Below are positions 12,532 through 32,255 of a DNA stretch of 64,000 nucleotides, one piece after another. The notes beneath the pieces were generated by a model. That model was not told the DNA's origin. It saw only the letters and a program-made list of their open reading frames with translations, and searched no databases. The stretch covers positions 7,212,001 to 7,276,000 of the forward strand of contig NC_092590.1 in the NCBI RefSeq assembly GCF_047663525.1, written 5' to 3'. Numbering within the stretch: position 1 is the stretch's first letter; the number at the start of each line of letters is the position of its first letter. Source of the DNA: Anas platyrhynchos (lineage: Eukaryota; Chordata; Aves; Anseriformes; Anatidae). The position numbers were made by a program, and so were the translations under genes.

Positions 12532-15500
12532 AAACTTAACTCTCTTAGCAAATCAACTCATTTTTGAGAATTTTATTTTGATGCTATTTGCTCAGGCTTG
12601 TCTGACTCTTCAGCAAGAAATTGTGTGTGTGGGGAGAAGAGATCTGTGGTGAGAGATGGAAGATTTCTGACGTATTCTTCAGCCCTAAGTCGTTTTACAC
12701 AAAAACTAGTGGCAACTTGAAGGTGTTGGAAAGTAGAAAGAAGAGAAAATTATTTGCTGTGAGGGACAACATGAAATCAGGTGGATACTTACTGTGCACA
12801 TCTACCTTTTCGGCCACAGCAACATACGGTTCAGCAGACACCAAAGGCCACAAACAGACTGGACACAGATCATCACACTGGATGAACACAAAACTGTATG
12901 AGAGGAGAGCGAGGCGTAAATGATGCAGATATACCTCATCTTCTTCAGTGTGCTTCTTCATAGTTACTTCACACCCAATAAACAACATAAAAGTAAGAAG
13001 AAATACTCTCTTTTGGAACAAAATAATATTTGGATGATTAGGGATCATCACTTTCCCTCTTCTCCTTCAGAAGCATTTACAGCCCACAGCCAGGTACCAC
13101 ACACGTGCACTTTAGGCTGAACATTTCGCAGCTTGTGGGATGGAATGGCACCAAAAAAAAAATCAAGCAAAATACAGGAGAAGCGGTTATGTGACAAGCG
13201 TGACAGAGGCTCCCTGAAGAGGGTGAGCACAAATACTGCGAGCACTCACAGCATGAGGAATGAGTCCCTGCACGCCATGGCAGACAGAAGGTGTGACATC
13301 TGCATGCTTTCCGGACAAGAGCAAGAGAGAGGCCGGTAAGCTGGGACACTCCAACAGTAGCAGCTCTGTTGCTCTATACCTGTTTTTTGAAAAATGTGAC
13401 ATCCCCTTCAGCCTACACCTGCAGCGCTTAGCAGAAGGTCTAATTTTACCAAGTATGGCTGAAAATGAATTTAGCAACTACAGAGAGATCCCAGGTTTCT
13501 GTAAGCTTTGGAAGAGATGTTCAAAGCAGCATAGAAAGCCACGTCAAAAAAAACTCTAAGTGGCACCCCTTCTAGGGTTTCTCTGCTAAGCTCCCAAATC
13601 CCCCAAATTTGGATCCAGCTCCTATAAAATAACAAGGAGTAGTTTCATTCATTCCCTGGGTTACAACATGACACTATTGACAAGGAAGTCCAGTGACAGG
13701 ATTGCAGAGTCAGACACATAGGGAGCAGACAGACATGTTAAGTATACTGTGCTGGACACGGGATATGAGCAAGCTATGGGCTGAAAAGTCCTGTCACAAA
13801 TGACTGAAGCCATACAATGAGGCTTGAAAACTAGTGCTAGGCCGCCTAATCCTTATTGATAAGTGTTGCCCCCGTACAAACCAGACTTTGAGGAGCTGAG
13901 GCTCAACAGAGAATGTAAGGCTTGGGTCTAAGCAGGCAATTCTGGTTGCCATAGCTCAGCAGCTGACCCACTGGAGGGGGACACACACCGATGGGTGGCA
14001 CACACCGACAACAGGGAAGTTACCAGCCCTGCCCAGAGGGGAGACGTGAACTGGTTGGACTGGCATTTGCTGAGAAAGGACAGTGCCCCCACAAAACTAA
14101 CAAGGGTAGCCAAAGCACTAAACAAAAGCCAGCTGAGCATTCCCAGCCTGGGTCTGGATGCTGCTGTGGGGTGGACAGAATGAGAGAGGCCAAGGTAGGT
14201 GCTAATCCCATCCCACAGCTTCCTTACACCGAAATAAAAAGCAAATATATTTGAAACAGAGAAGGGGAAAAAAAAAAAAAAAAAAAAAAGGAGTGAGGGA
14301 GGGGGAAGATGCCCAGAAAGGACGGTTTGCATTGTCCTGGAGAAACAGCAGCCAGAGCAGGAAGAAGAAGGAATGTGCCTGTGTGTGCACACCATGTGGG
14401 ACAAAGGCAGCGTATTTCTCTCCAGCCCTGCTGAAGAGCCCTGCTGACATCTGTCAGCGCTGTATGTCTGCCTACAAGCAACACTGAGCACGATGCTCGC
14501 TCTGATGCCGTCGGTAACAGGTTTCTCGTGTCGATTCCCTCATCCCAGTCGTCCTTTTGGCTCTCCTCCTCAAGCCCTATACATCCAGTTTCAGTGATAC
14601 CCCCTGCAGACACGCACACGCACTCCGTGTCCTGACCTCTCCCTCTTTTTAGTCCTCACCCCTCTGCATCCGAACTGCCTCCTGCAGCCCGGGGGGGACG
14701 GGTGCAACCCCCCCATCCCCGCACCCCTGGGACCCCGCACCCTTGGGACCCCGGCTCGGGGCTGCGGGGGAAGGGGGCGACGGCTGCAAGGCTGCGGTGG
14801 CAGCGGGAGGCAAGGGGAGTTTCGGAATGGTTAAAAAAAGTTCTCGGTGAGCAAACTGTGCTGCTGTCAAAGATTCTCCCCCCTCACACACACCACCCCC
14901 CTTCTTCTTCCCTTCCCTCCCCCCGCTCCGTTTTTATTTTTAAGGCAGTTGATGCGGTAATTAAGAATTTGGTGAGAGCCCGGTCAGGTCACCTCGTTTC
15001 TCAGATCAGAGCCCCATCAGAAATTCTTTCAAGTGTCCTTCTGCGTCGCCAAAGATGACAACAGCAAATCAATAAGCGCTTGAAATGAAAGGGGCTGCCG
15101 GCTAGCCCCCGAGGCTACAGATTTTCGCACCGCCGCTCTTTCTATTTTTTTTTTTTTTTTCTTCTTCCCTGAACTTCTCTCGCCTTCGCACTGCCTCTCG
15201 CCGAGGAGCTGCCTTTTCTTGCTGGTCTCATGCCGGAGGTAAGCTCTGTGCTCGCAGATCTGTCGCCGTGCGGCTGCCACCCGGGGCCACCGGAGAGCAG
15301 GGGCTCCGAGCAGCCCTGCGGTGCTGCCGCTGCCTCTTCTTCCCTCTCCTTCGGGAAAAAAAAAAAAATATATATATATAATATATATATAATAACGGGA
15401 GAGGGGTGAGGGATCGAAGCGAGGACAAACAAACGCAGCAGTGGCGGTGCGGAGCTCGGGGTGCTGCGTGCTAACGGGGATCGCCCCGCTCCGCTTCGCA

Positions 15501-15559
15501 CCCGGTCCTCGCTCCCGGTGCGCCCCGGTGGAAGCAGCCTGCTAACGAGCGGCAGCAAA
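12530..15559. other. Intergenic sequence with rising GC content
   Basis: No coding region recognised. It contains an A tract at about 14,269-14,289 and pyrimidine-rich CACACC/CTTCTTCC runs near 14,880-14,930. GC and CpG content rise from about 14.6 kb on as the PITX2 CpG-rich domain is approached. Confidence 0.5.
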
Positions 15560-15860
15560 ACCCGGGACCTTTTAATTAGGGGACTCATTAGGGGACTCAA
15601 TACGGACGTTTATACGTTCCTTTAGCTCAAGTGGTTAAGCGCTAATTTCGCAACGCTTATAAAACCCGCCAGGCGCGGTCTTTTTCATTTATATGCAAAT
15701 CGGCGGGTCCGCACGAAACGCTGAATTTTTGAACAATTATCGGCCGGCCGGACGAGAGGGTCGGAAAGCAGATCTGGGCAGGGAGGAAACCTGCGGGCAG
15801 CCCGGCAGATCGATAATGTCTGAGCGCGTTAAACGCGGCGAGCTGTAGGTATTTACCTAC
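15560..15860. promoter_or_regulatory. Candidate enhancer with NKX2-type, octamer and duplicated 12-bp motifs
   Basis: Seen in the sequence: a direct duplication ATTAGGGGACTC (15,575-15,598), a consensus NKX2-class site TCAAGTGG (15,627-15,634), a TATAAAA word near 15,659 and a perfect POU octamer ATGCAAAT (15,693-15,700). All fall within 130 bases, about 2.3 kb upstream of the PITX2a promoter. NKX2-5 is a known maintainer of Pitx2 expression in lateral mesoderm and heart, which makes the site plausible. Function is inference. Confidence 0.35.
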
Positions 15861-17120
15861 TCCTCCGCCGGCAGATAAGGAGCTCGGAGGGGTGGGAGGG
15901 GAGGCTGAGGGGGGCAGAGGGAAAGGGCTGCTTGCGAGGGCTGCGATCACGGTCCGGGGATGAAGAAAGTAACTGGTGGGGAGCTGCCCCGCACTGCCCG
16001 GGATAACTCCCCTGTCCTCCGCACCCTCGGCCGCTGGATGATGCCGAGGGATGCCTGAAACGCGGCGCTCCGGCCGGGCAGCGCCTGCCTGCTTTGGGTG
16101 GGTGGCCCGTTTTTTTCCTTTCTTAATTTTTTCTTTATTTGATTCCCTTCCATTTCCCCCGTTCCCGGGGCAAAACCCCGCCGGGAGGGCCGGGCAGGAC
16201 GGAGGGAGGCCGGGGAAGGAGGGAGGCCGGAGTGGGTGCCAGCCCCTCGGGGGTGTCGGGGCCGGGGGGGCCGGGCTCTAAATACCGACACCGCGGCCTC
16301 CGCTCGGCCGGCCGGCTGCGATCACATTTAACGCCTCGACAGAAGGGGGGTGGAAAATGGAAATCCGGGTATTAAGTCGGCTCCGCGGTTTCCAGCCACC
16401 CTGGACCCCCTCTTCCCCGGCAGCATGGCTAATGTATTCCCCGGTGACTCCGGGCATTAATTAGTTGTTTAATAGGAGTATGACTAAAAATGTAAAAGAA
16501 GGATTAGGAGCGTGGAACGTATGTCCAGCTCCTTCCACCCGCTCTTGGAGGCGATGAAAATCCCCCAATCCCCCCCCCCCAGGCTGATGTTTTCCCCGGG
16601 AGCCATTTGCATTGCCCACCAGCTGCTCTCACTTGGGCTCCGCGGGCGCGCAGCGGGGCGGGGGGCGATGCGCCCCGAGGGGGCTGCGCACCCGCGCAAC
16701 TCGTTGCCAGTTCTCGGGAACAGCCCGGCAGGAGCCGGGAATGCCGCCCGCTCCCTCGCCTTCCGCAGAAAGCGCCGGGAAAATGGATTTGGCTCGGCGG
16801 AGCGGCCCCAAGGACAGAAACGCGGGCAGCCAAGGACACGCTTAATTCATTTATTTCCTCCCCCCCCCCCCACCCCCATCCCCATCCCCACTGAAAACTC
16901 CCGTTTCACGTTTGCGCGGCCGGCGAGGGGAGCCCAAAGCCTCCGCTCCTCCTGGCGTGTAAAATCTCTCTGCCCTTCCCGGAGGGAGGCTCGGCTTCCC
17001 GGAGCCCCCTCGGGCAGCCTCCCCGCTCCTGCCCCTGCCCGACGGCAGCTCCGAGCCACCCCCGGCCGGGAGGGGTTCAAACGGATCAGGTGCAGCCTCC
17101 GAACTGGGAAAGCTCCCGAT

Positions 17121-17267
17121 TTCTTTTTTTCCTTTTTTTTTTTTTTTTCATTTTTATTCCTTTTTTATTCTTTTTTTTATTCCCTTTTTATTCCTTTTTT
17201 TTTTTTTCCTTTTTTTTTTTTTCCTTTTTTTTTTCCTTTTTTTTTTTCTTTTTTTTTTGTTTTTTCC
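17121..17267. repeat. Long T-rich pyrimidine tract
   Basis: About 150 bases of almost pure T with scattered C and a few A, directly upstream of the PITX2 promoter region. It gives phenylalanine-only frames on + and lysine-only frames on -, which are not coding. Confidence 0.9.
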
Positions 17268-17699
17268 CCGGTGGTCCCTCTAGGAACAAAAACCCGCTGA
17301 AAAGCGCTGCGGGAGAAGCGATCGCTTCGCTCGGCTCTCAGCGAACACCCCCGGCTTCGTTAGCTTGGGAGGCATCGAAAGCGGCACGGAAACGAAATCG
17401 GCTTCCTCCCCGGCGCAAAGTCGGTGTCGTTTTTGGGGGGCAGAAGGGGGGGAGAAGCAGCCGTGGCATTTTCTCTCCGGCATCCGTGAACGAGGCGCGG
17501 CGAAAGGCGCGGGGCAGCGGCGGGATTGCGGCTCTGCGCTGAGCGAGCGTGGACGGGCGACACCCCGGGGGGGGGGGGGGGGGTTAAAAATAACATCAAA
17601 TAGAAAAAAAGTAAGAAACATTAAAAGAAAAGGGGGAGCTGTGGGGCACCTCGCCACCTCGTCCTCGCACACACCTGGAACCGGGAGCGGGGAGGCTTT

Positions 17700-17990
17700 G
17701 CCCGCAGTGATTTGAGCCCCCAGGCGAGGTGCGGGGGGGGGGGCGCGGGGGTCCTCGCTCACCTCGCGTCTCCTCTGCCCACCGAACGCTGCTCCGGCCG
17801 CTGCTCCGCCGCCTCCTCGCCTTCTTCCTCCTCCTCCTCCTCCTCCTGCTGCTGCTGCTCCTGCCCCCTTCGCCCTGCGCGCCCCGCGCAGCGCCGCGCA
17901 GCCGGGCCTCGCCGCGGGGGAGGCTGGCGGCCTCGGAGGAGGCTCCGTGACGTCAAGCCGGGGGCGGGGCGGGGGCCGGGGCCGGAGGGA
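17700..17990 (+). promoter_or_regulatory. PITX2: PITX2a (proximal) CpG-island promoter with a CRE
   Basis: GC- and CpG-rich DNA with GC boxes (GGGGCGGGGC near 17,962) and a canonical palindromic cAMP-response element TGACGTCA at 17,948-17,955. It lies about 170 bases upstream of a strong splice donor that fits the non-coding first exon. A G17 run lies at 17,567-17,583 and (CTC/CTG)n runs at about 17,815-17,860. No TATA box is obvious. The start site is inferred to lie near 17,990-18,010, the usual distance from a CRE. Confidence 0.55.
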
Positions 17991-17994
17991 GGCC

Positions 17995-18125
17995 GGGGAG
18001 GGAGGCCGGGAGGAGGCAGGGAGGCGGCGGAGGCTCCGCGGCCCCGCAGCCCAGCGCAGGAGCCCGCCGCGGCCCCGCCGCCCCCCCGGCACCACCGGCA
18101 GCAGCAGCGGAGCGAGGCCGGCCCG
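17995..18125 (+). other. PITX2: PITX2 non-coding exon 1 (5' UTR)
   Basis: The 3' border is a strong consensus donor, CCCG|GTGAGT, with GT at 18,126. The 5' limit is only inferred from the upstream promoter elements. In mammals the a/b transcripts begin with a non-coding exon spliced to a small exon carrying the start codon. The next good acceptor, at 20,366, fits exactly, giving an intron of 2.24 kb. Confidence 0.5.
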
Positions 18126-18744
18126 GTGAGTTAAGGGGGTGGAAGGGGGGGGCAGAGGGGACGGCTGCTCGTCCCCGGAGGCTGCCCGGGCTCGGGGGGT
18201 AGCAGCCGGCCCGCTCGAGCTTAATTTTGGCTTTTTTACCCCGCTCCGTCGTGCCGCTTGACCCCGGAGAGGAGGGCGCGGGGACGGGTCCCCGCCGTGC
18301 CACGGGGGGCGGGCAGCGGGGAGCCGGCCCCGCAACGCACAGCCCCAAAAAGCGGCCCCCGGAGGGCTCAAGGGGGGCCTGGGCCCGCTGTCGCCCCCGG
18401 GGAGCGGCGGGGCCCGGCTGCGGAGCGGGGAGGGCCCGCACGGAACCGACCCCCCCCCCCCCCGGGCAAAGCCTTGCGCCAAAATCGCCGGCCTCGTTAT
18501 TTCGGGCGCCGCTGAGATATTTGCCGGGGGTGCTCGGCGTGTTTGTGTGTTTATTGATTTGTTTTCCTCGAAAGAATAGCGAAAGGTACGAAAAAGGAGG
18601 GGGGTGAAAAGAAAAAAATAAAAAAAAAAAAAAAAGAAAAAAGAAAGAAATCTCGTGCGGCACCGCTTTGTTGTTCGCGTCCTGCAGTTTTTATAGTGGC
18701 CGGGCTGCGAGCAGGTTGTTCCTGAGCGGAGCCGGCCCAGCAAG

Positions 18745-19075
18745 AAGGGAAAAGGGGAAAGGAAGGGGAATGGGAATGGGAAAGGAAAGGGAAAGGAATG
18801 GAAAATGAATGGGAAAGGAAAAGGAAAAGAAATTGGAAAAGAGTGGAAAAAGAAAGGGAACGGGAAAGGAATGGAAAAGAAATGGGAAAGGGAAAGGAAC
18901 GGAAAAAGGAAAGGAAAATGGATAGGAATTGGAAAGGAAAAGGAATAGGAATGGGAAGGAAAATGAAAAGGAATAGGAACGGGAAGGGAAAAGAAAATGA
19001 TTAGGAATGGGAAAGGAAAAGATAAAGAAAAGGAAAAGGAACAGGTAGGGAAAAGGAAAGGGAAAGGAAAGCTCG
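18745..19075 (+). repeat. (GGAAA/GGAAT)n imperfect purine-rich pentamer array
   Basis: About 330 bases of G/A with scattered T, built from interrupted GGAAA, GGGAA and GGAAT units. It lies in the first PITX2 intron. The minus strand is almost pure pyrimidine. It encodes nothing; the Lys/Glu/Asn-rich frame here is a by-product of the repeat. Confidence 0.85.
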
Positions 19076-19734
19076 CCCGATGTGTGCGCTCGCTGGGGCT
19101 GCGAGTGTGGGGCTGCCGAAACGTTGAATTGCGAGCGGGGAGCGCACGAAATGGAAATGGAATGGAAAGCGGCGAGCGGAGCCGCTTTTAATTGAGGCGC
19201 CGGGCAGGAGACAATAGGAAAATGTTTCTCGCTCCTCCCGGCCCCGCTCTGCGCTGCGCTTTCCAAATTAAAAAAAAAAAAAAAAATCTCAAATAAAGGG
19301 GGCCTGGAGGTGAGGCCGGAGCGGGCGGTGGCAGTGGGGCCGGGCAGGGCTGTGCCCTGCGGGGGGACCGGGGAGCTTTGCAGGGCTCCGGGGGGACCGG
19401 GGAGTTTTGTAGGGCGGCGGGGAGCCGGGGCCGTCCCGGAGCAGGGGCGGGCGGCGCTTTTCTCGCCGCCGTCCCAAATAAATCGGGCGCGGCTCCTGCG
19501 CTAGGCCCGGCTGCCGGGGGAGCCGAGCTGCTCCCAGGCCGCGGGTAGAAACGCTGTGTCATATCGGGGCTCTCGGGACTCCCCGTTTTCCGCCCCTTTT
19601 CTTCCTTTTTTTCGTTGCTTATTATTTTTCCCCGGCCCCCTCTCCCCCGTGTGCCGCCCGGGGCCGCTCGCATGGCCGGGCAGCAGCGCGCTCGCTTCAC
19701 CCGTCGGCAAGGAGGCGAAGAAGGAGGCTCGCCG

Positions 19735-19925
19735 AAATGATGGTGCCATGCAAATTTCCCCCCGAAATTACCATAAGTAAACATTTGAAGCCTGGGCTAA
19801 TAAAATCCCATCTGTGTTACTTCATATCGAGTTAGTAGGGAGCTGCGATAATGAATTTTGTAATATCTCCCGAACAGACATCTCAATCAGGCGCTAATCC
19901 CGTGATTTTACTACCCAAGCCTCGC
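19735..19925. promoter_or_regulatory. Candidate intronic enhancer in PITX2 intron 1
   Basis: An abruptly AT-richer island between CpG-rich flanks. It contains a perfect octamer ATGCAAAT (19,748-19,755), a forkhead word GTAAACA (19,777-19,783), several TAAT cores and a bicoid-type TAATCC at 19,895. PITX proteins bind TAATCC, so autoregulation is possible. Conservation could not be tested. Confidence 0.35.
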
Positions 19926-20154
19926 CGGCCGGGGCAAGCACGGAGCCTCCGCGGCCGCGCATCTCCCTCCGGGCAGAGAGCCCCGCCGGTACCCTCGCCA
20001 GGGCTCCTCGGGCTGGGGGGCTGGCGACCCTCCTCCTCCTCCCCAAAAAATGAGAGGCGGAGGGAGGGAGGCCGAAGCTGCTTCCCAGCGGGGAGAGGCC
20101 GCTCGGGAGATGCGCGGGTCGCGCTGCGAGGCATCTCCTGGGCAGCTGGGCTTC

Positions 20155-20290
20155 TTGATTGCTGCTGCTACTACTATAATTGTTGCTGTTGTCGTTGTTA
20201 TAATTATTCTTGTTATTATTATCGTTGTTATTATTATTGCTGTTGTCGTTATTGCTATTATCGTTATTGCTGCTATCGTTGTTTCTTATG
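20155..20290 (+). repeat. Degenerate triplet repeat (TTR/CTG/TCG)n
   Basis: About 135 bases with strict period 3, mainly ATT, GTT, TTA, TTG, GCT and TCG words. It lies 77 bases upstream of the PITX2a coding exon. The plus-strand frame reads as Ile/Val/Ala only and the minus as Asn/Ser, so it is a repeat rather than a gene. It may contribute to the pyrimidine-rich context of the acceptor. Confidence 0.85.
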
Positions 20291-20376
20291 TATATATATG
20301 CCTTTTTCTTCACGGAGAGTGAGGAAAGCACACTTTTACCAACCCAGCGCCCTTCGTCTCTTGCAGATACCGGGTG

Positions 20377-29176
<8,800 letters not shown>

Positions 29177-29690
29177 GACGCAGCAGCACAAAACACTGCA
29201 TGGGAATCCCTCCCCAAACCCCCCAGAGACTGAGAAACGCGCTAGAAAGTGATGGGCACTGGAGAGCGGAGAAAGGAGGAGAAAACAGAGAGAGGGAAAA
29301 AAAAAAAAAAAAAGAGAGAGAGGAAAAAAGGAGGGGGGGGGAGGAAAAAAAAAAAAGGAAACCACTGAAATAAGATAGTTCCTTTGTTTTCAAAGGACCT
29401 CCTACAGATTCTGAGATCTTTCGCTAAGAGTATTTCAGCAGTTACAAGGACATATATATATATATATATGGACAAATGTTTGACTGGATATGATATGACA
29501 TTTTAATGTTACTATAAGCTTGTTATTTTTTAAGTTTAGCATTGTTAACATAAAAATGACTGAAAGGATGTATATATATCGAAATGTCAAATTAATTTTA
29601 TAAAAGCAGTTGTTAGTAATATCACAACAGTGTTTTTAAAAGGTTAGGCTTTAAAATAAAGCATGTTACACAGAAGCGATTAGGATTTTT
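29177..29690 (+). other. PITX2: PITX2 3' UTR
   Basis: A purine-rich stretch with A tracts (29,297-29,330, 29,346-29,356) is followed by AT-rich sequence with TTTTTAAG and TATATATA words and a polyadenylation signal AATAAA at 29,655-29,660. A second AATAAA at 30,088-30,093 could give a longer form. The AU-rich character fits the known instability of Pitx2 mRNA. The actual cleavage site is not visible. Confidence 0.7.
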
Positions 29691-30099
29691 TCGCTTGCGA
29701 GCAAGGGAATGTATATACTAAATGCGGCACTGTATGTTTCTAACATATAATTATTAAAAAACAAACAAACAAAAAAAACCATTGTGTGAATATCAGTTTT
29801 AGAATAGTACCTCTGGTGGATGCAATGATGTTTCTGATATTGCAATGTAAAACATGCCCTGTGTATAACATTTCGTACAATATTCTTGTTTTCCTTTTCA
29901 GCGAACATGACAAATGTGTTTTATTTCATGGGAGTAAAAATATACAGCATACGCTTTTGTCTGGATTTTTATTTTTTTTTTTCTTTCCGAGGGGCGCAGC
30001 GGTGACTCGTCTGCAGGGACTGACCGGTCGCTGCCACGGGACCTCGTCCCCCGAGCCTGATTGAGGGGCACTGGTTTAGGTTGTGGGAATAAATGGCAG

Positions 30100-32223
30100 C
30101 ATTTTTCGCGTGGAAAAAAAAATATATATATATAAAAAAGTAAATGTATAGGTAAAACTCACGCTGAAGTCGCATGCGAGAAGCGCTGCCTCCTGTGTGC
30201 GCCGGGCGGCCGGGCTGCCACTGCTCCCCTGCGCAGCCCCGAGAAAATGGATTATTTGACATCGCCAGCCCCGAAGTTGCTGTATCTCGAGCATAAATTT
30301 CTCCCGCTGTGAAGGAAGCTTTTATTACATTAAAGGAGAGGGAGGAGGGGAAGGGGGGGGGGGGGGGCGAAGAAAGAAAAGCAAAAAAGCAAAGCCAGTT
30401 TGCAAACAAACCGCTCCCGTGCGAAATCATCTGTCCCCTCGGCCGCCCCCTGCGAGCACCTTCTCCCCGAAGCGGGGAGATCCTTCATGTAATATTACAT
30501 TTCTGCTTCCAAATCCCCTTGCAGACATTAAGGGAAACAAAGAGCAGCCCAAATAACCGCAGCCCCGCCGAGCGCGGGGGGGTGAGAGGTTAGCCCCGAG
30601 TTTCCTGCGGCTCGGCGCTGCGGCGTGTAGTTGAAGGGAAAGGTCGTGCTCTCGCGTGTTTTGTTTTAAATAATAGTGACCCATTAATTCTAAACCTGCT
30701 TGTTCGTGAAATTATACAGGATTATAGTTCGCCAGCTCCGGACAATGAAGGCAAATCAAGATGAATTGCCGCTCGGCCCTCCCATCGGCTCGCAGCCGGG
30801 CGGCCAGGAGGGGCCGGCGGGGGCGGGGGGCGGCCGCAGGGACATCGCCACCGCCACCACCACCGCCACCGGCAGCGACACCGACACCGGCAGCGACACC
30901 GGCAGCGACTGCACGGGGCGAGGTGCGCGGGGGGCGGCCGGGAGCGAAGCCCCCGAGGCCTCCCGGGGGCCGTCGGGGCGCACGGGGGAGGATGGGGTGC
31001 GGGGAGCGGGGTGCGGGGTGCGGGACCTCCCCGTCCCCTGTTCCCTGTCCCCTGTCCCCCGTCCCTCCCCGCGGAGCTGGTTTCGCCCCCGAGGCCGGGG
31101 AGACCCGGAGGAAGGGGCGGTGGAAGGGGGGTGCCCGCCGGGGGGGGCCCAGGATGGACGGGGAGAGGAGCGGAGAGGGGAGAAAAAAGAGGGGAGAGGA
31201 AAAGGGGGAGAGGTCAGGCCCACAGAGAAACCTCTCCCCAACCCAAAAGCGGAGTCCCCAACCTCCTCTCTTCTCGTTTTCCCTTCTATTTATTTATTTA
31301 TTATTTCCTACTTTTTGTTTTCTTTTTTTTTTTTCTTTTTTTCTTTCTTTTTTTTTTTTTTTTTTTTTTCTTTTTTTTTTTCTTTTTTTTTTTTAATTTT
31401 TTTCCCGGCCCCCCGCCTCTCTCCGTGCTCTTTTCCCGTGTGCGAGCTGCGGGGTCGCGGTGCCGCTGGAGCTGCAGCCCCCGATGCTGGGGGGTGCGGG
31501 GGGGGGGCAGGGGGGGAGAGGAAATTTGGGGTGTCCCCCCCCCCTTCCGAGGCCGCCTCTCCATGCCTCGCCGCCTCCCCGGCGAACGCCGCTCCCGTCG
31601 GTTTTCCTGCGCCGTGTCAACACCTCGCCAGGGTGAGTGCCGGGGGCTTGCGAAAATGTCCCCCTCCTCCTCCTCCTCTTCCTCCTCCTTCTCCTCCTAC
31701 CGGGGCCGGGGACGACACCGGGGGCCGGAGCCAGACGGGTGCCCTCCTGCAGCCCCCCCCGAGCCGGGGGTGTCGGCTCCCTGCCTTCGCCCCGCCGCTC
31801 TTCTCCGTGCCATCGGCTATTTATAATCCTCCCCTCGCTCCATAAAATGCCTGTATATATATTTAGAAGACGTGCGTGCACGGAGGAAGAATATACATAT
31901 CTTATATATATATATATATCTATATCTACCCGTTTGGAATAATATATGTACCGTTTCCGGACCAAAAAAATATTGGATCAGAGTTTTCCACTCTACTGTG
32001 TAATGGCTCAAACGATGAAAAATCAACGTGACCGCTCAGAGAGGACATAAATCACTCCGAGTGTAATCTGAATTTCTCTTTCTCCCCCTAGCTGAAGCCT
32101 TGAGGGTCATCATTTTTCTGCGCCACTTGACCAAAGATATAATGTTTTGATTAGGTCGTAAATCAAAATCTTGGGTTGTGTGGTGTGTTTTTTTTTTTTT
32201 TTTTTCCTTCATTCTTTCTTGCT

Positions 32224-32255
<32 letters not shown>

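Noticed and set aside
17280..18743. 487-codon open frame on the minus strand across the PITX2 5' region
   Set aside because: Pro/Arg/Ala/Gly-rich with a Phe run, produced by CpG-rich DNA and homopolymers; it overlaps the PITX2a promoter and exon 1 and has no domain.
30700..31845. 381-codon open frame on the plus strand downstream of PITX2
   Set aside because: It crosses a T tract read as polyphenylalanine and triplet-like GC repeats; no domain, no splice structure.
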